From assembly GCA_016858145.1 (NCBI GenBank), contig JAEHOE010000063.1, positions 124,001-188,000 of the forward strand: a stretch of DNA of 64,000 nucleotides, given 5' to 3'. How positions within the stretch are numbered: the stretch's first letter is position 1; each line of letters starts with the position of its first letter. Source of the stretch: Edaphochlamys debaryana. Taxonomy: Eukaryota; Chlorophyta; Chlorophyceae; Chlamydomonadales. Positions 32,198 through 44,879 of the stretch are shown piece after piece. The translations under genes were made by a program, and so were the position numbers. The notes below the pieces were generated by a model, which searched no databases, had not been told where the DNA came from, and saw nothing but the letters and a program-made list of their open reading frames with translations.

Positions 32198-33054
32198 TTA
32201 TTCATCGTCAATCAATGCCAGGACGCCTGGGGGCTCTTGCACAGACAATCTAACATCGGAGACTCGCAAGAAAGGGTGGTCCGCCGGTATTGTCTCCCAA
32301 CCTCTTGGTGGCCTGAGCGCAGCAAAGGAGCAAAGCGCCCCCCAAAACTCAGCTGACACCAGCACACGTCCTCGGTTCAGCACCCCGAGGCGGTTCCCAT
32401 TCTCCCTTGTCGCGTACAGATATCGGCGTCCCTTTTCCATGGCTGTGGTGGCTGCAAGGCACACCACGTCCCAGACCCTCTGATCCGTCCACTCCGTAGG
32501 TCGAGCGAGCCAAAGGTTGAACCGGCGGAGCGGCCAGGTCCACGGCATGCCCTGCTCGCCCCCTAGACATGCGCACATCTCATCAACCAAGCCCTGTGCC
32601 AAGTAGCACTTCCAAAAGTGGTGCAGCCTGTCGCCTCCGTGCATTGCGATCTCGCATGGGCACGTGGCCCCCCCTCATGTGCTGAAAAGCCAGTAAAACC
32701 GTTGAGCGCCAAGCGCCAAAAAGCTTCCTTCCACACGTTCTCCCAGCGCTGGGCCCACAGCCTGCGGAAGTTTGCTTGTAGATCCAAGAGATCCGACTCG
32801 TCCCCTGCCCCGCCACTCAAAGCCTCTGCCACAAAATCTAAGTGCTTGCCTTTCACATATTCAAAAGCGGGCTCCATCTGCAGTGCCGTGGCCAAGCTCA
32901 CCGACAGCCTAGTCGCTGGCACAAGCGTCTGTCTGATCCGCCAACCTATGCATCCCAAAAATTCTTTCCATGCCTCCTCCTCTGGGCAGGCTAAGTCCGG
33001 GTTCTCTACCAACTCCGTTGCTGCTTGCACCCACGGTGTGGGGATATGGCCCAT
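32198..33054 (-). pseudogene. Retroelement C-terminal fragment (zinc-binding, RT-associated type)
   Basis: The upstream frame (33054-32563) reads WENVWKEAFWRLALNGF; a shifted frame (to 32198) continues with CPCEIAMHGGDRLHHFWKCY and then VWDVVCLAATTAMEKGRRYL to a TGA. The order W-KE-FWRL-NG followed by C-x-C and HHFW-C is a layout I associate with proteins C-terminal to RT in volvocine retroelements. A frameshift near 32670 separates the halves, and no RT domain is present upstream. It is a dead 3' fragment, unrelated in sequence to the C-terminus of the LINE at 12 kb. Confidence 0.55.
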
Positions 33055-33169
33055 CAAGCTATCAAGCCTCCCCAGGAAGCCTCACCAGCCCGCACCCGGC
33101 ATGCGGTCCCGCACCCAGCCATGAATCCAGATGAAACCCGTACCACACGAGGTGATGCGCTCATCAGGG

Positions 33170-33375
33170 GGCGTAGCTCTGATAGCTGCCCGGCATGTGT
33201 GTGGAACCCCAGCTATCTAGGGCAGGGGGAAACCCGACTTCGAGACGTGCAAGGCCCCAGCCAACCGCTCTATCCACAGCACGAAAACTTTACTAACACA
33301 GAGATAGTTGTAATAGCTGCCCGGCATGTGAAACCCCAGCTATGGTGGCTATGGCAGGGGGAAACCCGTCCTCGA
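33170..33375. repeat. Two imperfect copies of a short repeat
   Basis: The block tagctgcccggcatgtg...ccccagctat...cagggggaaacccg occurs at about 33181-33237 and 33312-33370, about 130 bp apart. The reverse strand carries tagagcggttggctgggg, slightly like a tRNA D-arm, so a SINE-like origin is possible. The neighbouring gaggtgatgcgct recurs near 61321. Confidence 0.4.
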
Positions 33376-35247
33376 CCTTCGAAAAGTACTGCGGGATGTC
33401 CACCCCGGTAAAGGGCTGAGCCGGTCATCCCCCTACCAGACCTTCCCCATGGGCCGTCTTCAGATCCCCGCAGGTGTATTGTCTGGGGCCGTGTCCATGC
33501 CTACAACCCCAATCCACCCGACATAGCCGGGGCCGATTTCTCAAAGCAACAGGCTCTGAAGCGCAGCAGCTATGGGCTAGGCCAGGCAACGCCGCTCCTT
33601 CCGCTGCCCCCCTGCCCAAGCCGCCATCGCTCAGCCCGCCGCCTTGTCCTTGTTCTCTTGTTGCTGGCCCTTACGTTTGCTGTCCTCTTATGTTGGATGC
33701 AGGGCAGTCTTATATTCCGGTTTATCGACGCATGACCATTGGGACGGCTGCCATCACTGGGGAGCTCAGCGGAGCCCGGATACGCAGCAAACAGGACGAA
33801 GCCTCGCCGCCGCTGCCCCATCACCGACAGCCCGGCCCTCGCCTCCGTGCCTGGCGCCCAGCCCGTCGTCCCCACCCGGCCATCCCTCGGGCCCCAGCCC
33901 TCCCGCCCTCCCGTGCCTGTGCCTGCGGCTCTGCCGCCCTCCCCCGACCGACGCGCTCGGCCAACGCCTCAGGTCCCACCCTCAGCGGCACACGCTTCGC
34001 ACGTCCCTGTCGCGTGGCACGCTCGCACGGCTTCCTCACCGTCACCAGCCACCAGCTCCAGCCGCAAGGCCAGCGCGTCCAGCCCTCCGCAGCTCCGTGA
34101 ACGCAATATCGACCGGTCGGTGCGGCCAGCGTCTACGAGCGCAGCTGCCTCAGACTACGCTACTTCCCACTTCCCACCCACGTGACGCTCTTCGTCTCCC
34201 CGCCGCCGGCTCCCCGCTCCCGCTGATTTCCTCCCGGGCCTCGTATTGCCCTAGGTCCCAAAACTACCTTTCTCCTGCCGCTTCACTCCTAGACGCACGG
34301 GTTTTGGGAACGGGTATCTTCCTGGTGGCATCTTCCGCCTCGTACGTCAGTATGGAGCTCAGTCTTCAAGCAGCGTTCCGCAGCCGGCTTCTTTCCCCCA
34401 GCTCGCATTTGCACACACCGCACTTTAACGCTCGACTAGCCCCTGTAGCTGACTCGTCGTCTTCGTCTACGCCACCTGCAGGTGCGCGCTCGCGCATGAT
34501 GACCGTAGAAGACTGGCACGCTTCACGGCTGGGGGCTTCTTCAAGCGGCTCAGGAAAGTGCTATTCGCGCCTGTCTCCCATAGGACCTGTATCAGCCTGC
34601 TAGACGTACCCGGCGCAGCTCTAGACCGTCAACAGCAACAGCATGCCGGTTACCCTAGCATAGCCGTTCTCAGCCGCATCCCCGACTAAATCTTCTGCGC
34701 GTACCGCTCCGTGTAGTGCTAGATGGCCTTGTTGCTTGTGTACTGCGCGGGGGCTATGCCCGCCTCCCCCCTCCGCCGCCGTCGCCGCCCGGAGGTCGCT
34801 TCGCGCTTCCCCCTCGGCGGCGCCCACCCCCTTGCCTCCGCGCGCGGCCCGGGCCCGGGCCCTGGCCCGGGTCCTGGCCCGAGCCCTGGCCGTGTCAACG
34901 TCAACAATACCGCAATTTGCGCGGATTGGAAGCGTTGTCGCAACAGTGGTGGACGTGCCGTGCATACGGAGGGCAACTGGCATATCAACATATCAATGAA
35001 AGCACGCCTTTGGGGGCCGTCCCTGGCGACCGCTGGTGGGCCCTTACACTGCTGGACGCGTCGCGGCGGATTCCATCTGACCGGCAAGCTCTACGATTGC
35101 GTCGGAACGAGAGCCGTGTGTGCACGTGCCCTGTGCTACATTATACGCGTCTGCAACATGAATTCCTAGGCAAGTAATTAGACGGGACCACGCTGCGCAT
35201 GTGGACGTAGTCGCAAAGAGCAGCGTACCCTAAGCTTACCCTGCAGA
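33376..35247. other. Intergenic upstream of the kinase gene
   Basis: Long but unremarkable open frames overlap here (for example plus 33474-34100 and 33644-34603). They are rich in Pro/Ser/Arg with no motif. A gggcccgggccctggcccgg tract with strong self-complementarity lies at 34845-34895. The kinase promoter is expected just before 35248, but I see no clear TATA box. Confidence 0.4.
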
Positions 35248-38200
35248 ATGGCTTATATCAGGGGACAGGAGTGCTACGGGATGACGGCATACCGCAAGCC
35301 CGTCGGAATGGCAAGCCACGCAATGCTCGTTTTCGTGCTGGCGCTGCCTTTCGCCCAAGGCCTCGAAGTCAAGGTCGAAACTGGTGTTGAGCTTGCAGCC
35401 GCCATCGTGGACTCCACCGTGACCCTGGCGAGGGTTGTGCGTTCCCTGCATTTTGGTGATGAGGACTGGGCGCACCTTCCTGTTCCCTACATCCTCGACC
35501 GCAATCTGACCATCGAGGGATCTACAGAAGATGAATGGCCGCTGCTGACGATGCCAGTGCGACGCAAGGCAAGCCCTCGAGGAAAAGAGTGTCGGTCCGG
35601 GTTGCGGTCTTCCTCGCCGGACACATCGCGAGCGCGACAGCTGGGAATGACGAGATCTTGCAGCCAAAGCGCATGCGCGCATGCGTTGCGGCGGCCGGAG
35701 CCTGATGAAGACGTCGCCACGTAGATCCGGCAAACCCTGCGCTCCCTCGCTCCTCCTTTCACGCCCCCCCCACCCCCACCCCCCCGCTCCGCACACACAG
35801 GTCGTCCTCGCGAGCCACGTGGTCCTCACCTTCCGCCACCTGCACATGTACCTCTACATCAAGGACAACTTCCTGCGCACACCGGGCATCGACCTGCTGC
35901 AGGCCTCGCCCGCGGGAACGGTCGGGGCGAGGCTGCACGGGGACGAGATTGGCCCGATTGGTGGTGCGTGACGCAGGGGGCCCGGACAGCAGGGGGCCCG
36001 GACAGCTGGCTGATTCACGCCGGGAAAGTCAGTGCTGCTGTGGCCACATGTCCCGCGCGTCTACGCCACCCTCGCACTCATGATGCACTCCTTTTGTCTC
36101 TCCCTTCTCTTCTCGTCTGCTTATGAATCACGTACACCCTTCCCCGCACCCCCCTCGCTCTCCACCACCCGCCCTCCCCGCCAGACTACTGCTTCCCCAT
36201 CCGCCTGATGGAGACCAACTGGGCGGCCGTGCCGCGGCCGGCTGATCTGCCGGGCGTGCAGGACTACCGCTTCTTCACCCCCCAGCCCGGCTGCCTGAAC
36301 GTAACGGCGCCGTCCACGGTGACCTTGGGCCAGCGCTGCTGGCCCATCATGCAGGTCGTGTACGACATGGGGCTGCCGGCCATGATTCTGGATCTTTCGG
36401 GTGAGATTCGGGATCCAATATGGAAGGCCCAAGCGGCCGGCTGAGGGATGGGCGGCGCGGCCGCAGGGGCGGCAACCAAAGGCTGCCAGCACTGGCTGTC
36501 GGGTCGATGGGCGCTGGACCGCCCTCAAGCAAAAGTGTCCCAAATCACCACCACCCCACGACCCACAGGCAAGCCCCAGCCCGCGTCGTACACGGTGCAC
36601 ATAACCTCGTCATGGGCCAGGTGCCGTAGGGTGCTCAGCGACGATTGCATCACATCGCTGGGGCCTCTGGGTGCGTTCCGGAAATGGATCTGGTCCAACG
36701 AGTTGCATCACTGAATCCACTCGGCCGGGATGCATGGACAATCCGCCCTTCCCAGTGTTGCTCTGTGCCCTTCGCGCACCTCACAGTGTTTGCACCATGC
36801 CCCCAGGCTGCTTCCTGTTTGCAACCAGCAACCGGACCAACCTGCCGACCTTCTTCCCCGATCCTGCGGGGCCTGGCTTGGACTCGGGCGGCGGCAAGCC
36901 TCAGCCGCCCCCGCAGCCCCAGGCGCTTGCTCCCGGGCCCCCGGAGGCTGCCGGTCCCGGGGAGTCATATGCCGTGCCGGCGTGGGCCGTAGGCGTCGGC
37001 TGCGCCGTGGGAGGTGAGACACGCACCGGCTGGATGCCACGGGTCGGGCCGGGACGGTCAGGGCGCGCACTGCACTACTCATTTAGCTGAACGTCACGCA
37101 TTTAACCCTTCCTGATCCGCCCTGTTCCACGCAGGCGCTGCCGTGTGTATTCTGGCGGCGGTGGGTTTCACCCTCGTGTGGCCCAGGCTGCGCGGGGTGC
37201 CGCCGGGGCCACCAGAGCCGGGGCCGGGCCCCGACGTGCCGCCCTCCTCCAAGACGCCCTCCCCCGGGGCGAGCTCGGCAGACGCTCTGGTCTCGGGCAG
37301 CCCAGCACCTGCCTTACCGGGGATGACTACGCGGTAGGCTGGAAGCGCTGCTGCACCGTTCATGGTAACTGTCGTTTGAATGGATCACATGAAACCCCTC
37401 ACCACCCGCTGCTATCGGTACCCATCCGCAGTGCACCCGGCGTGGCACCGGTTATAACTGCGGAAAGCGGCACGGCGCCAAACGCCGCCCCCTTCACAGC
37501 GGCCCCGGAGGAGGTCCTCCGGCTCAGCTACGTCCACCCGCCGGCCGCCGTCTCGCCCCCGTCACCCCGCTCTCATCACCATCGGCACCTGCCCTCTGGC
37601 CCGCGACCTGCCTCCGTCGGAGCCTTGCAGCTCCTGCGCCCTCGCTCTCAAGCGGGGCTCCCCCCCGCTGGGGCCTTTCGGCCACGTGAGAGACAGGGGT
37701 CTGCCCCGATTCCGGGTTGTCTCGGTGAACGAGAGCAAGGGACAGGGGGCGTCGGCTTGGAGTCATCTAGCCGGGGCAGTCGAGGGCGCTAGCTAGGATG
37801 CTGCCGGGAAGGCACACACGTAGCTGTCATGTGTGCCGGTTTCAAATCTTCACCCGCAGGGTCTCAGAGCTCGGCGACGGCGGCTGCAGGGATGACAGCT
37901 CGGCTTGAGGCACGCCTTGAGGTGCGGCCTGGCCCGGTCTGGTTTGCTGCCTCATGCCCTGCGCTGGATGCTTAGTGGGATCCGTACGGCACTGGAAAGC
38001 AGTGGCCCCCCATCCCATCCCCGCCCGCCCCTGAGCCCCGGTGTACACGGCAGCCACACCGTAGCTCCCTGAGTGCGCCCGCATCCACGCCCTGTTCCCC
38101 CGTGGCAGCCTGCGCGCCTGGACTCCACTTTTGAGGAGGGTGCGGCCGAGGAGGCCCCTAGCGCAGGACGGAGCCCAGGCGCAGGCGCGGGCCGGTCCTC

Positions 38201-41200
38201 ACCAGAAGCTCTCTCGGACGAGCTCGAGCAAGCGGGGCCGGGGCAGGGATGTTCACGCCCGCATGCCAGAGCCTCTGGAGGCGTCGAGGAGGGAGTGGAG
38301 GGGAGCGAGAGGGTCCCAGGATCAGGGGATGGAGCCGCCGACTCCGGCAGCTGTATTTGCAGCTGGGACCAGGCAGCGGTGGCAATAAAGCTGACGGCCG
38401 AGGAGGAGGCGGCGGCGGAAGACGAATCATTGATGCTCGTCCAACTACGCCCGGTGGTGCTGGGCAAAGGTGCGCTGCGGCCGGGGCGGGAGCGCGGCTT
38501 GGGCGTGTGAGAGCTGCAGGAGGGACAGCAACGAAGCCCCTCATAGCCTGGCGCTGCCACCTCGTTACCGCCCCGCCTGGCGCTGTTCCCTCGCCTCCCG
38601 CAGGCGGCTTCGGCCGAGTTCAGGAGGGGGTGTACCGTGGCCAGGTGTGTGGGGTGTGGGTGTGGGTGTGGGTGTGGGGAGGTAGGTGGGGGCAAGCGGC
38701 CGGCGGCTAGCGGCAGGCGGGGCCAAGTGGCAGGCGGGGCGAAGTGGCAAGTGCCAGATCCCCCCTCCCGTCCACCCAGTGCCACGCCTCACCCTTGATT
38801 GCCCCGGCTACGTCCATGAGACCCTTGGAGCGGCGGAACGAGCACACGCCCCCCATACACACACACGCTCTCACAGCCGCCTCTGCCCCCTCCCCTTCTC
38901 CCACCCAGGTGGTGGCGGTGAAGCAGCTGGTGGATGGGCTGCTGGAGGCGGCGGTGGGGGACACGTGTGCGCGGGCGGCGTCGCTGCTGCAGGTGGGGGC
39001 ATGGAGTTGCGGGCGGGGGTCTGGTGGGGCCAGGGATAGGGGTTTTGAGGGGCAGGGGGCGAGGCAGAGCGGCATCAGGAACAGGGGTGGGGCAGGGGCC
39101 GAGGCCTCATTGCAGGGAGGCATGAGGGACAGGGAGCTTGACGCAGCAATGAAGGCTGTTCTGCTATGTACCATAGTCCTCTCTGAACACGCCGTCTGGC
39201 GCGTCTCGTGAGCCCGGCCACGCACCATCCTCCCGCCCGCGCCTCTCCCCTCTTGCCTCTACCCTCCCGCCTAGGAGCTGGAGGTTCTGGCCCGCTGCCG
39301 CCACCCCAACATCGTGACCCTGCTGGGCGCCAGCCTGGGCCCCCGGCCCTTCATGGTGCGGGGGGGGGGTCAAAGTCGGGGGCTTGGGCGGGAGGGGACG
39401 GAGGGGGCTTGGCACATGCCGGCATGCTTTGGGGGCTGAGCCGAGCAGGAGGCTCCTCCTGGAGCCGAGTGAGCCCGCCGTCAGGCCCTGCGCAAGAACT
39501 TGCGATCCACGCCCAGCCTCCGATGCCCCAAGCTATGACTTGCTTATCGCTACTGTGTGTTGTTGAGAACATGGACACTTATCGACCCGGCAAGAGCTCA
39601 ACATGTTGGGAAGGCAGTCACACCACCTCGCACATATTGTTTGAGGAGCGGCGCAGATATCTTTATCGATAGGTGACCTGCACTGTGAAGCTGAGGGCGA
39701 GGTAGTTCCGACAACTTTGCGCGCAGCTGTTGTGAGGATGCCAACGTCGATCAAACCTCGCCGACCAAGCCCGGACCGAGCATGATATTGCTATCCACCC
39801 GTCTAGCCTTCAACAATTCATATCCGTCAAGAGAAAAGTAGTTGCAACACTTTGACGCCAGTCAGCGTGGAAAAGTGTTTCGCCCCGCGTCCATCGTCCG
39901 CCCCCTGTCCCCCCGAAGCGCGGAACACGCCACCCGCGCTTTGCACCATGCCTGCACACATATTTGGCTGCCCTTATATTCCAGGGCCCAGCTCATTCTT
40001 CCAGCTTCGAGGAAGCTCACACCCATCGTGTTGGTTGGTCAATTGAACCATGCTCCACCCCCCACATGGCACGCCCCGTTCCGCTCAGGTCCTGGAGCGA
40101 ATGGAGATCAGCCTAGAGAGGTGCGCGACCTTGGGGGGCATGGGTTGGAGGCTGGGGGATGGGGGTGGGGACGGGAGGCTTAGGGGGGTTGTTAAAGGGC
40201 TGGGGGGAGATGTGAACGGGTATGAGGGACCGAGAGAGAGGAGCCGAGCCAAGATCGGCTGGGAGAGGTCGGTCGTGGGAGGGGGTTTCGTCAGTTGAGG
40301 ACTTTGTGGACGAGCACTGAGCATGCACGGGATCGACGTGGGACGCGGGCAGGCGGTTGATGTACGGCATCCATGTACTGCCGCCACTGTCCTTCAGGTT
40401 GCTGTACGGCAAGGGGCCTTCCAGGGAGCTGCTGCCTCTCCCGCTGGTTAGTGAGGGCCAGGGCCAGGGCCCGCGGGAGGGGGCCCGGGCTCGCGAAGAC
40501 CAAGGGCCTACCTGCGCCCCCCAGAGCCGTCCGCCTTGCCGCGCTAGCCCTGCTGACCTTTCCACTGTCCGCCTGTCCCCTGCCTTTCCTCCCGCAGGTG
40601 ATCCACATTGGTCGCGACATCGCCGCGGGGCTGGAGTACCTGCACGGCCTGCACCCCTACGTCCTGCACCGCGACCTCAAGCCGGGAAACGTGAGCTAGC
40701 CAGCTAGTAGCTGTAGCCGGAATGGCGTGCCTGCGAGGGCTCCATCGCAGGTCCGCAGCTCGCACAAGCAGCCCACATTCTATTTGATCAGCAAGGGTCG
40801 ACGCTCCCCTCTTTCCCACCCTCCCTGCCAGGTGCTGATCAACAACCCCTGGGGGCCGGCGCCCGTGGTCAAGATCTCGGTGAGCTGGGCCTGTGCCCGA
40901 GGTGGGGCGAGGGGGGCCCGATGTGGGCCTGTTGTGGGCCTCAGGTCCCTGACAGGGTGGCCCGAGGTCAAGATTTCGGCGATGAGCGCGGCCTCAGCTG
41001 TGGGCCTGGCATGCCCTGCTGGGAGGGGCCCGACGGGGCGACGGGGATGCACCCGCTACTGCCATGAGCCGTAAAACAGCGTCAAGAGAGCACAACAAGG
41101 ACGACGTGCCTCCTGCCATTAGTCATCAGCCATAAAGTAGCGTCGAAGATGCCGCACGTGTGCAGGCAGCTCCGTTGGTAGCTCCCTCCCCGTGCACCCT

Positions 41201-42973
41201 GCTGACCTACCCCTGCTCTTTTACTGCATTGCCGTGTGTGCAGGACTTTGGGCTCTCCCGTTTGCGCGAGACCATCCTCCTCACCGCCCACCCCGGCGCT
41301 GGAACGGTGAGGACGGGCGGGGCCGTGCAAGCGTGCACCTGCCGTACCGTGCGTGCACCTGCCGTACCGTGCGTGCACCTGCCGTACCGTGCGTGCACCT
41401 GCCGTACGGCGAGCGGCGTGCGCGTGATGACGACTACGCGCCAGCCGCACACCCTCCAAACGTCCCCGTCCTACTCCACCTATTATAAATGGGCCTGCGT
41501 GATCTCGATCGATCCCTTGCCTGCCCCTCGTCCCCGTCCGATGAACTCTCAGTCCCCCTATCGGCCCCTTGCCCCTTGCCCCCGCCCTCCGCCCCGGTCG
41601 CCAGGCGGCGTACATGGCACCCGAGGTGAGCCATCCCCTTGGAAGGGGGGCCTACGTCCGGCGCCCTTCCCTCCTGACGTCTTGGGGAGAGGCGCACCCA
41701 CACCGCCCTTCCCGTCACACCTATCCACCTGTCCATCTGTCCCCGCCTGCTACCCGCTTCCCCCCCCCCCTTACCCCAACCCCGTTGACCCACATCCGCC
41801 CCTTGCCCCCTCTACCTCCGATCGCTACCTCCGCCCCCTCCCGCCGCAGTGCTTTGACCTGCAGGACCAGCCCGCCATCTCCTACAAAGCCGACATGTAC
41901 AGGTGGATGGGGTCTCTGAGGGGTGGGGAGGAGGCGGAGACGGTGTGAGCGGGCGGGGGAGAAGCCCCGCTCGCTGCGCACGGGCCCGGGCCTGAGCCCG
42001 TTGTCACGCCAAGCCTGCCGCAGTAACTTGCCTTCGCCCTCGCCTTCTGTCTCGCTACCCCCTTTTCTGCTCGATCCGCCCCCCCCAGCTTCGGGGTGCT
42101 GATGTGGGAGATGCTGGCGGGAGTGCGGCCCTGGGAGGGGCTGGGCCACCTCAACATCGCCCTCGCGGTGAGCGCCTATCTTCGTAGGCGGTAGGCCCAT
42201 GCATGCATGGTCCTAGAGCACCCCCGCCTCCCCCTCTGCCGTGAGACCTTCCTATGCTCGGGCCTTGTTGTCGTTGCCCCTGCCCCTGCCTCTGGCGCTG
42301 ACCCTGACGCTGCCCCTGACTCTGCCGCTGCCCCTGACCCTGCCTCTGATCCTTAGGTGGCGCTTGGGGGCAAGCGCCTGGCCATGCCCCCGCGCCCGCC
42401 CGCCGCCGAGAGCAGCGGTGGCTTGCCCAGCGACGTCCCCAGCGCCGGCGGCAGCGGTGGCGGCGGCGGCGGCCCCGGCGGCGGCAGCTGCGCCTCCCGC
42501 TGGCCTTCCCGCCTGGTGCGGCTGCTGGCGGAGGCCTTCGACGCTGACCCGCTGCGGCGGCCCGCGGCGGCGGAGGCGGCCAAGAGGCTGGAGCTGGCGA
42601 AGCAGGTGCCGAGGAGGGAAGGGGGGCGGGGAGGGGGGGCAAAGTGCAGAAAGGGGGGAGGGGGGAAGGGGGGCTTGTAGGGGAGGAGGGAGTCAAGAGG
42701 GCATGGGGGACGGGGAGCGAAGGGCGTGGGAGGGGTCTGCAGCTGGTCAAGCAGATACCTGCTTTGGGGCGGGGAGGAAAGAGTTGGGGGAGAGGCGAGA
42801 GCGAGGGACGAGGGGATGGAGCGAGGGACGAGGGGGAGATCGTTTGCTGCCCCAAGCATCCCAGCCCACGCAACTGCCTTGACTCTGGTGCCTGTTGCCC
42901 TGCCCCTCAGGCACTCCACATGGAAGGGCAGAAAGGGCTGCCAGAGGCGGCCGGCGCCAACGCTGCCATGTAA
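35248..42973 (+). CDS. Receptor-like TKL protein kinase
   Basis: Twenty-two exons: 35248-35568 (or 35556), 35801-35963, 36185-36400, 36569-36670, 36807-37013, 37135-37333, 37432-37685, 37860-37921, 38109-38469, 38604-38644, 38909-38992, 39275-39355, 40089-40120, 40398-40446, 40598-40690, 40832-40879, 41244-41306, 41605-41625, 41850-41902, 42089-42167, 42357-42605, 42911-42973. Phases agree throughout, giving about 946 residues. ATGs at 35248, 35281 and 35308 are possible starts; the last gives the best signal peptide (MASHAMLVFVLALPFAQG). The ectodomain follows (RNLTIEG, VVLTFRHLHMYL), then one membrane helix at about 326-352 and a Ser/Pro-rich juxtamembrane part. The kinase domain has GKGGFGRV (about 626), VAVK (Lys647), HRDLKPGN (about 748), DFG (772), APE (799) and SFGVLMWEMLAG, so it looks active. 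It is probably a surface Ser/Thr or dual-specificity receptor kinase. Exons 4, 7 and 8 are the least certain. Confidence 0.88.
38645..38690. repeat. GTGTGG microsatellite in a kinase intron
   Basis: Tandem gtgtgg units directly follow the donor of kinase exon 10. Confidence 0.7.
41332..41408. repeat. 20-bp tandem repeat in a kinase intron
   Basis: About four copies of cgtgcacctgccgtaccgtg lie in the intron between the DFG exon and the 21-bp APE exon. Confidence 0.85.
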
Positions 42974-44879
42974 ATGCCCATGCTTAAAAACAACTCAACA
43001 GCGCGGATCAAATCGTATTGTTTATGGGTCCACCAGATGTGATGCACCTTCTTTTTGCCCCTTTCATCTTCGTCTCTGAGTCGGGGCGTTTTCGGCTATG
43101 TTCGTTCTCGAAAGCTGCCAGGGCAGCTTTGGACATCGAATGGTACTTGTGATTCAGCAGGGCTCGAGCATAACTGCTTACCAATGGAGAGGCGTCGGGG
43201 TTACGGTGGCGAAGTTGGGTCAGTGTGTGGGAGGGTAGGCACTGCTTTAGCATCGGGCCAATCAAAGGGCGTCGTCGTTGGATGGGAGCTAACGTTGATT
43301 TACCTTGTGCACAGCTCAAGGACCCATCCAGGCTTCTTACTCTCTCAACCGCAAGATTTCGTATTAACTGCGTGTTGGCTGCGTAGAGGATACGCCCGCC
43401 GTACGCAAGTATTGCAAGCTGAGATACGGTCATCGTGCCGTGGGTGTCCCTGTGCTCTGATCAGAGCAAGAGCGCAGCAACTTGGTGGTGGGCAGTGCGT
43501 GACAGGGGCCGCCCTGAAAAGACCGTTTCTCCTGAAGCTGGCTGCGCTGTTACGTGCCCGTGCTCTGGCCGGCCGCATGGCTTTATCATTCTTCTGTATG
43601 ACTTTGCTGCTCTGGGTGAGCCTGCGAAGGACAGCGGATCTGTTGACAAGCTCTGACCACTGTTCCTGATCCCAACCTGCACACTGGCATAGTTTCATAG
43701 TTTGTTGCCGCAGCTGCATCCTGATCTTGCGATCTCTTATGTGTGCGTGCCAGCATCCGAATGTAACAAACTACTACTACGACTGCAAGTGCTGCAGCAC
43801 TAGCAGAGAGAGAGAGAGATGTTGCAGGTGTTGACCCAACCCGCACGCTCCGTTAGGGCCAGAGTCGGGTCACACCTAAATGACCCCATGTCACCTCCAT
43901 TGAAGCATAGACCAGAGTCTTGACGAATCCGCTCATGGCCCTTTTACTCAAAGACCACCTTATACTCATCTTTCACACCCTGATGACAAATCTTGCACAC
44001 ACACGCTCTGAGCGCTGCTCTCGACTAGCATCACGAGACACGGCCAATGGCCAAGCGCACACACGGTAACGTGCCATAGCACGCACATGCTCAAGACGCA
44101 AAGGACACCGAAGACACCGAGCAGCTCCATCAGCCATCATCCAAGCACTATACCGACACCGTGTCACTCCTTCCGCACTCCACGTGCGAGGATCCAAGTG
44201 CTCCTGCGGCCCCTGCCACTCTGCCATCAAACGCTGTCGAAAGGCATCCAGAACCCGCCCCACACCAAGCACATGACCTGTGTACCGCAGGCGGGACATG
44301 AGCACCTGGAACTGGCCACTCGTAGCCAAGAGCACCGCCCCACAATCCAACTCATTACTTTCATTACTTTCCAGAACCGAAAGCTCTGTAGCCCAGAACC
44401 CAACACGCCGTACTCACCAAGCACCTCAAGCCCCAGCTCCTGAGCTGCAGCTGTCCGACCGCCGCCATCCGCACCCCGTGCGCCTCCCCTCCCCATACCG
44501 GGGCAGGCTTCACTCCAACCAAGGCCAAGGGCCCCCACGCATCACCCAGCGCCCCCTCCAATGGACAACGATACTGACCACCTGCCTAGCCTTGCCCTCA
44601 ACACTCTAAGCGGACCGCGTCTCTTTACAGCTCCTCCTACACCTCCAGCAGCCACCTCAGCCGCTGCAGCCTGCCCGCGTCCCGGCTGCTGCCTGCCGCT
44701 CCGCCGCCAGCCGCTCCTCCGACGCCGCCGCCATCACCGCTGCTGGCGTACCAGGCTGACTGAAGCACATGTAGAGCGAAGGACAGGGTGGCGGTCGTGG
44801 CTGACAGATAGGCTAGACAATTGTGACATGGCGCAGGTTCATCCTGACAAGCCGCTAGGTCTTCAGGAGCTGTAGAGGG
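42974..44879. other. Kinase 3' flank and unrecognised region
   Basis: The interval 43050-43470 is the counterpart of 9960-10420, part of the duplicated kinase 3' segment. A (GA)n tract lies at 43805-43820. A minus-strand open frame at 44350-43973 (125 codons, no ATG start) contains CLRCPLRLEHV, but I do not recognise it. About 44410-44500 repeats 10660-10750. Confidence 0.45.

Noticed and set aside
33225..33290. tRNA-like word tagagcggttggctgggg on the minus strand
   Set aside because: No B box or cloverleaf; at most a SINE remnant.
33474..34603. Plus-strand frames of 148-319 codons upstream of the kinase
   Set aside because: They overlap in different frames and have biased composition without motifs.
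43973..44350. 125-codon minus-strand frame with a Cys pair
   Set aside because: No ATG start, no recognisable family, and it lies in a repeat-rich flank.
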